Assembly (NCBI GenBank): GCA_008682415.1
Contig: VANK01000012.1
Span: forward strand, 62,001-126,000
DNA length: 64,000 bases
Reading direction: 5' to 3'
Origin: Acidobacteria bacterium AB60
Lineage (GTDB): Bacteria > Acidobacteriota > Terriglobia > Terriglobales > Acidobacteriaceae
The translations under genes were made by a program, and so were the position numbers. Positions within the stretch are counted from its first letter, which is position 1. Each line of letters opens with the position of its first letter. Below the pieces are notes generated by a model. It saw nothing but the letters and a program-made list of their open reading frames with translations, was not told the DNA's origin and did no database searches. Below are positions 62,048-64,000 of the stretch, one piece after another.

Positions 62048-63277
62048 ATGGCTACCGGCATTCATCTACCGGATCACAACGAAACGATTGATTTGCAACA
62101 GCAGGTATTTCGGCTGCAGGCGCTGCTGGAGGCGTCGCGGCAGGTGCACGCGACGATCCGCGAGGAGGACGTGCTGGAGTCGGTGCTGCGCATTGTGGTG
62201 CGCGAGCTGGAGATGGCCGGAGCGGCCTTTCCGAACACCGGGCTGGTGTATGGCGAGGGGGTTGAGCCGAGCCGGGAGACGGAGGCGGGCCCGGCCGATG
62301 TGAACGGGACGACCGGAAATTGCTCGCCGGCGGCGTTGCCGCGGTTCCCGCTGAAGGACCGGGACGGGAAGCAGATGACGGAGCTGGTGGTGGCGGCGCC
62401 GGAGGGGCGGGAGCTGACCATCTACGAGTCGGATTTTCTGGAGGGGTTGGCGCTGCAGGCGGCGGTGGCGCTGGAGAATGCGCGCAACCACAAGCGCAAC
62501 GTGGACTTTGCCCGGGTGCAGCAGGATCTGGACGCGGCGCGGAACATTCAGCGGTCGCTGCTGCCGCAGCATCTGCCGGAGATCGAGGGGTACTCGGTCG
62601 GGTACAAGTCGGCGACGTGCTACGAGGTGGGCGGGGATTACCTGGACATTGTGGAGCTGGCGGATGGAAGCATCCTGATGGCGGTGGCGGATGTGGCGGG
62701 GAAGGGGCTGGCGTCGGCGATCATGTCGACCAGCTTCCGGGCCGCGTTCCGGGCTCTGGTGATCAATGGGGCGCCGCTGGAGGAGATTGCCAAGCGGATG
62801 AACCAGCACCAGTGGCAGGAGGGGGAGGAGGCGCGGCGGCGGTATGTGACGGCGATCTTCCTCAAGCTGTATCCCGATCACGGTGAGATCGAGGTGGTGA
62901 ACGCGGGGCATAACCCGGGGTTTGTGATTCATCCGGATGGGAGCCAGTGCCAGTTCGAGTCAAGCGGGACGCCGCTGGGGCTAATCCCGGGGATGACCTA
63001 TACGAGCGAGCGGTGTCCGTTTCCGGCGGGGTCGAGGCTTCTTTTCTATACGGACGGGTTGACGGAGGCGTTCCGGGGCGATGAAGAGTTTGGTCCGGAG
63101 CGGCTGATGGAGAATTTTTCTAAATGCAACTCCAGAAATGCCGATGGTATTCTCGATGCATTGTGGACAGCCATACAGTCCTTTGTTGAAGGCGGCCCGC
63201 AGGGGGACGACATGACAGCCCTTGTCCTTTGCCGGATGGCCGGCGGCCACCCGGCCAGCGTGGAGAGCCGCGCATGA
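62048..63277 (+). CDS. GAF-SpoIIE phosphatase (RsbU-like)
   Basis: 409 residues. N-terminal GAF-type sensor (about 15-145: LLEASRQVHATIREEDVLESV, FLEGLALQAAVALENARNHK), then a coiled link and the SpoIIE/PP2C domain with metal-binding Asp197 (EVGGDYLDI), Asp215 (AVADVAGKG), TDGLTEAF and GDDMTALVL. It should dephosphorylate a STAS anti-anti-sigma factor, here very likely the protein encoded from 63746. The stop overlaps the anti-sigma kinase gene by ATGA. Confidence 0.92.
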   Translation: MATGIHLPDHNETIDLQQQVFRLQALLEASRQVHATIREEDVLESVLRIVVRELEMAGAAFPNTGLVYGEGVEPSRETEAGPADVNGTTGNCSPAALPRFPLKDRDGKQMTELVVAAPEGRELTIYESDFLEGLALQAAVALENARNHKRNVDFARVQQDLDAARNIQRSLLPQHLPEIEGYSVGYKSATCYEVGGDYLDIVELADGSILMAVADVAGKGLASAIMSTSFRAAFRALVINGAPLEEIAKRMNQHQWQEGEEARRRYVTAIFLKLYPDHGEIEVVNAGHNPGFVIHPDGSQCQFESSGTPLGLIPGMTYTSERCPFPAGSRLLFYTDGLTEAFRGDEEFGPERLMENFSKCNSRNADGILDALWTAIQSFVEGGPQGDDMTALVLCRMAGGHPASVESRA

Positions 63278-63717
63278 GCCGGAAGTCGGCGAATGTGGAG
63301 GTCCGGTTGCCGTCGCGGCTGGGCTACGAGAAGGTAGCCATGAGCACGGCAGCGTCGGTAGCGAAGCTGATGGGCTTCCGGGAAGACCGCATTGAGGATC
63401 TGAAGACGGCCGTCGCCGAAGCGTGCATCAACGCCATAGAGCATGGCAATCGCCTGAAGGAAGAGTTGTCGGTGGGCGTGGTGCTTTCCGCGGGGGAGGA
63501 TGCACTCGAGGTGAAGGTGATCGATGACGGCAAGGGATTGAAGACGCTTCCCGCCAAGCCGGATATCGACCGCAAGATTCACGGCGAGGAGGACCCCCGG
63601 GGCATGGGCATGTTCCTGATCCAGGCGCTGGTGGACGAGGCGGAGTGGGTGGCGAGCGCCAACGGCAAGAGCAGTTATGTCCGGCTGGTCATCCGGCTGG
63701 ATTCCCCAACCGAATAA
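63274..63717 (+). CDS. RsbW-like anti-sigma factor / serine kinase
   Basis: 147 residues, start overlapping the phosphatase stop (ATGA). GHKL ATPase fold: N-box AVAEACINAIEHGN near 47-60, G1 motif IDDGKGL, and G2 DPRGMGMFLIQALVDE. Such proteins bind a sigma factor or other target and phosphorylate the STAS partner. Sequence order phosphatase, kinase, STAS forms a full partner-switching set. The target sigma factor is not in the window. Confidence 0.92.
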   Translation: MSRKSANVEVRLPSRLGYEKVAMSTAASVAKLMGFREDRIEDLKTAVAEACINAIEHGNRLKEELSVGVVLSAGEDALEVKVIDDGKGLKTLPAKPDIDRKIHGEEDPRGMGMFLIQALVDEAEWVASANGKSSYVRLVIRLDSPTE

Positions 63718-63745
63718 CGTCATTTTCTTCGGAGACGAATCGATC

Positions 63746-64000
63746 GTGCAGAGCGAAACGAAATCGCGTGTTGATCAGCTTACTTCCCCGGCCGGGCATC
63801 CGGTCAGCGTCCTGCGTTTCGAGGGCGATATCGCCAGCACCTCAAAGGAAGCGGTACTGGGGACCTACCAGGCGCTTGCCAAGGACAAGTACAAGCTAAT
63901 TCTTCTGGACTTTACGAAGGTGGACTACATCAATTCGAGCGGGATTGCGCTGGTGATCCAGATGCTGATCGAGGCGGCGAACTCCGGGCAGAAGGTGTAT
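63746..64000 (+). CDS. STAS-domain anti-anti-sigma factor, 5' part
   Basis: The first 85 codons are in the window. A GTG start at 63746 with GGAG 11 bases upstream is the best available. HPVSVLRFEGDIASTSKEAVL and LILLDFTKVDYINSSGIALV are the STAS strands and phospho-helix; Ser64 is the likely phosphorylation site. It should bind the RsbW-like protein when unphosphorylated. It starts 28 bases after that gene and is surely in the same operon. The window ends inside it. Confidence 0.88.
   Translation, partial: MQSETKSRVDQLTSPAGHPVSVLRFEGDIASTSKEAVLGTYQALAKDKYKLILLDFTKVDYINSSGIALVIQMLIEAANSGQKVY

Overview
The window looks like a chromosomal segment of an acidobacterium, most likely class Terriglobia. 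The evidence is the gene families: two large MacB/FtsX-type ADOP permeases plus a remnant of a third, a VWFA-related protein of the acidobacterial type, an Oar-like TonB-dependent receptor with a carboxypeptidase-regulatory-like N-terminus, a DUF6677 protein, several SpoIIE phosphatases and high-GC coding DNA. This is inferred from families; no ribosomal RNA is present to confirm it.

Layout. 1-6.7 kb: end of kbl, a membrane-anchored patatin-like lipase, ruvA, a DUF2461 protein, an HU protein with a clear terminator, a DUF4260 protein and a membrane methyltransferase. 6.7-14.5 kb (minus strand): ADOP permease, serine hydrolase, large TonB-dependent receptor. 14.6-23.5 kb (plus strand): mnmE, a secreted GH42 beta-galactosidase, ribulokinase, a large FAD/Fe-S dehydrogenase and a small ABM protein. 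23.5-26.5 kb: recA with PIN-toxin cassettes on both sides. 26.5-31.2 kb: a membrane SpoIIE phosphatase, a G-rich intergenic element, a collagen-like/tail-collar gene without a start, and a PstS-like protein with a porin. 32-36 kb: coaD, an alcohol dehydrogenase, tyrS and a CBS protein, separated by unusual tandem repeats. 36-43 kb: secreted proteins, an ECF sigma factor with a zinc-finger anti-sigma candidate, an iron-permease-like protein, the VWFA protein and a secreted vanadium haloperoxidase-like enzyme. 43-50 kb: a ToxR-like winged-helix TPR protein, a YtrA-type GntR/ABC operon with an apparently leaderless promoter, the second ADOP permease and a remnant of a third. 50.3-52.1 kb: an enoyl reductase-like gene and an 833-bp non-coding stretch. 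52.1-57.7 kb: small membrane proteins, a LolA-like protein, a histidine kinase lacking its catalytic residues, a PAS protein and an APH-like kinase. 57.7-59.5 kb: an AT-richer island ending at an odd class II tRNA. 59.5-64 kb: a WaaE-like glycosyltransferase, a frameshifted two-repeat secreted protein and an RsbU/RsbW/RsbV-type partner-switching operon cut by the window end.

Main points for a second look: (i) the tRNA at 59392-59491 has a leucine-type class II body, a 31-nt variable region and a UGG (proline) anticodon; (ii) heptanucleotide tandem repeats of differing sequence but the same period lie at gene 3' ends; (iii) base-composition asymmetry flips sharply near 51.3-52.3 kb; (iv) a pseudo-histidine kinase; (v) a leaderless self-operator promoter in front of the GntR/ABC operon; (vi) a palindrome upstream of recA that may be a LexA site.
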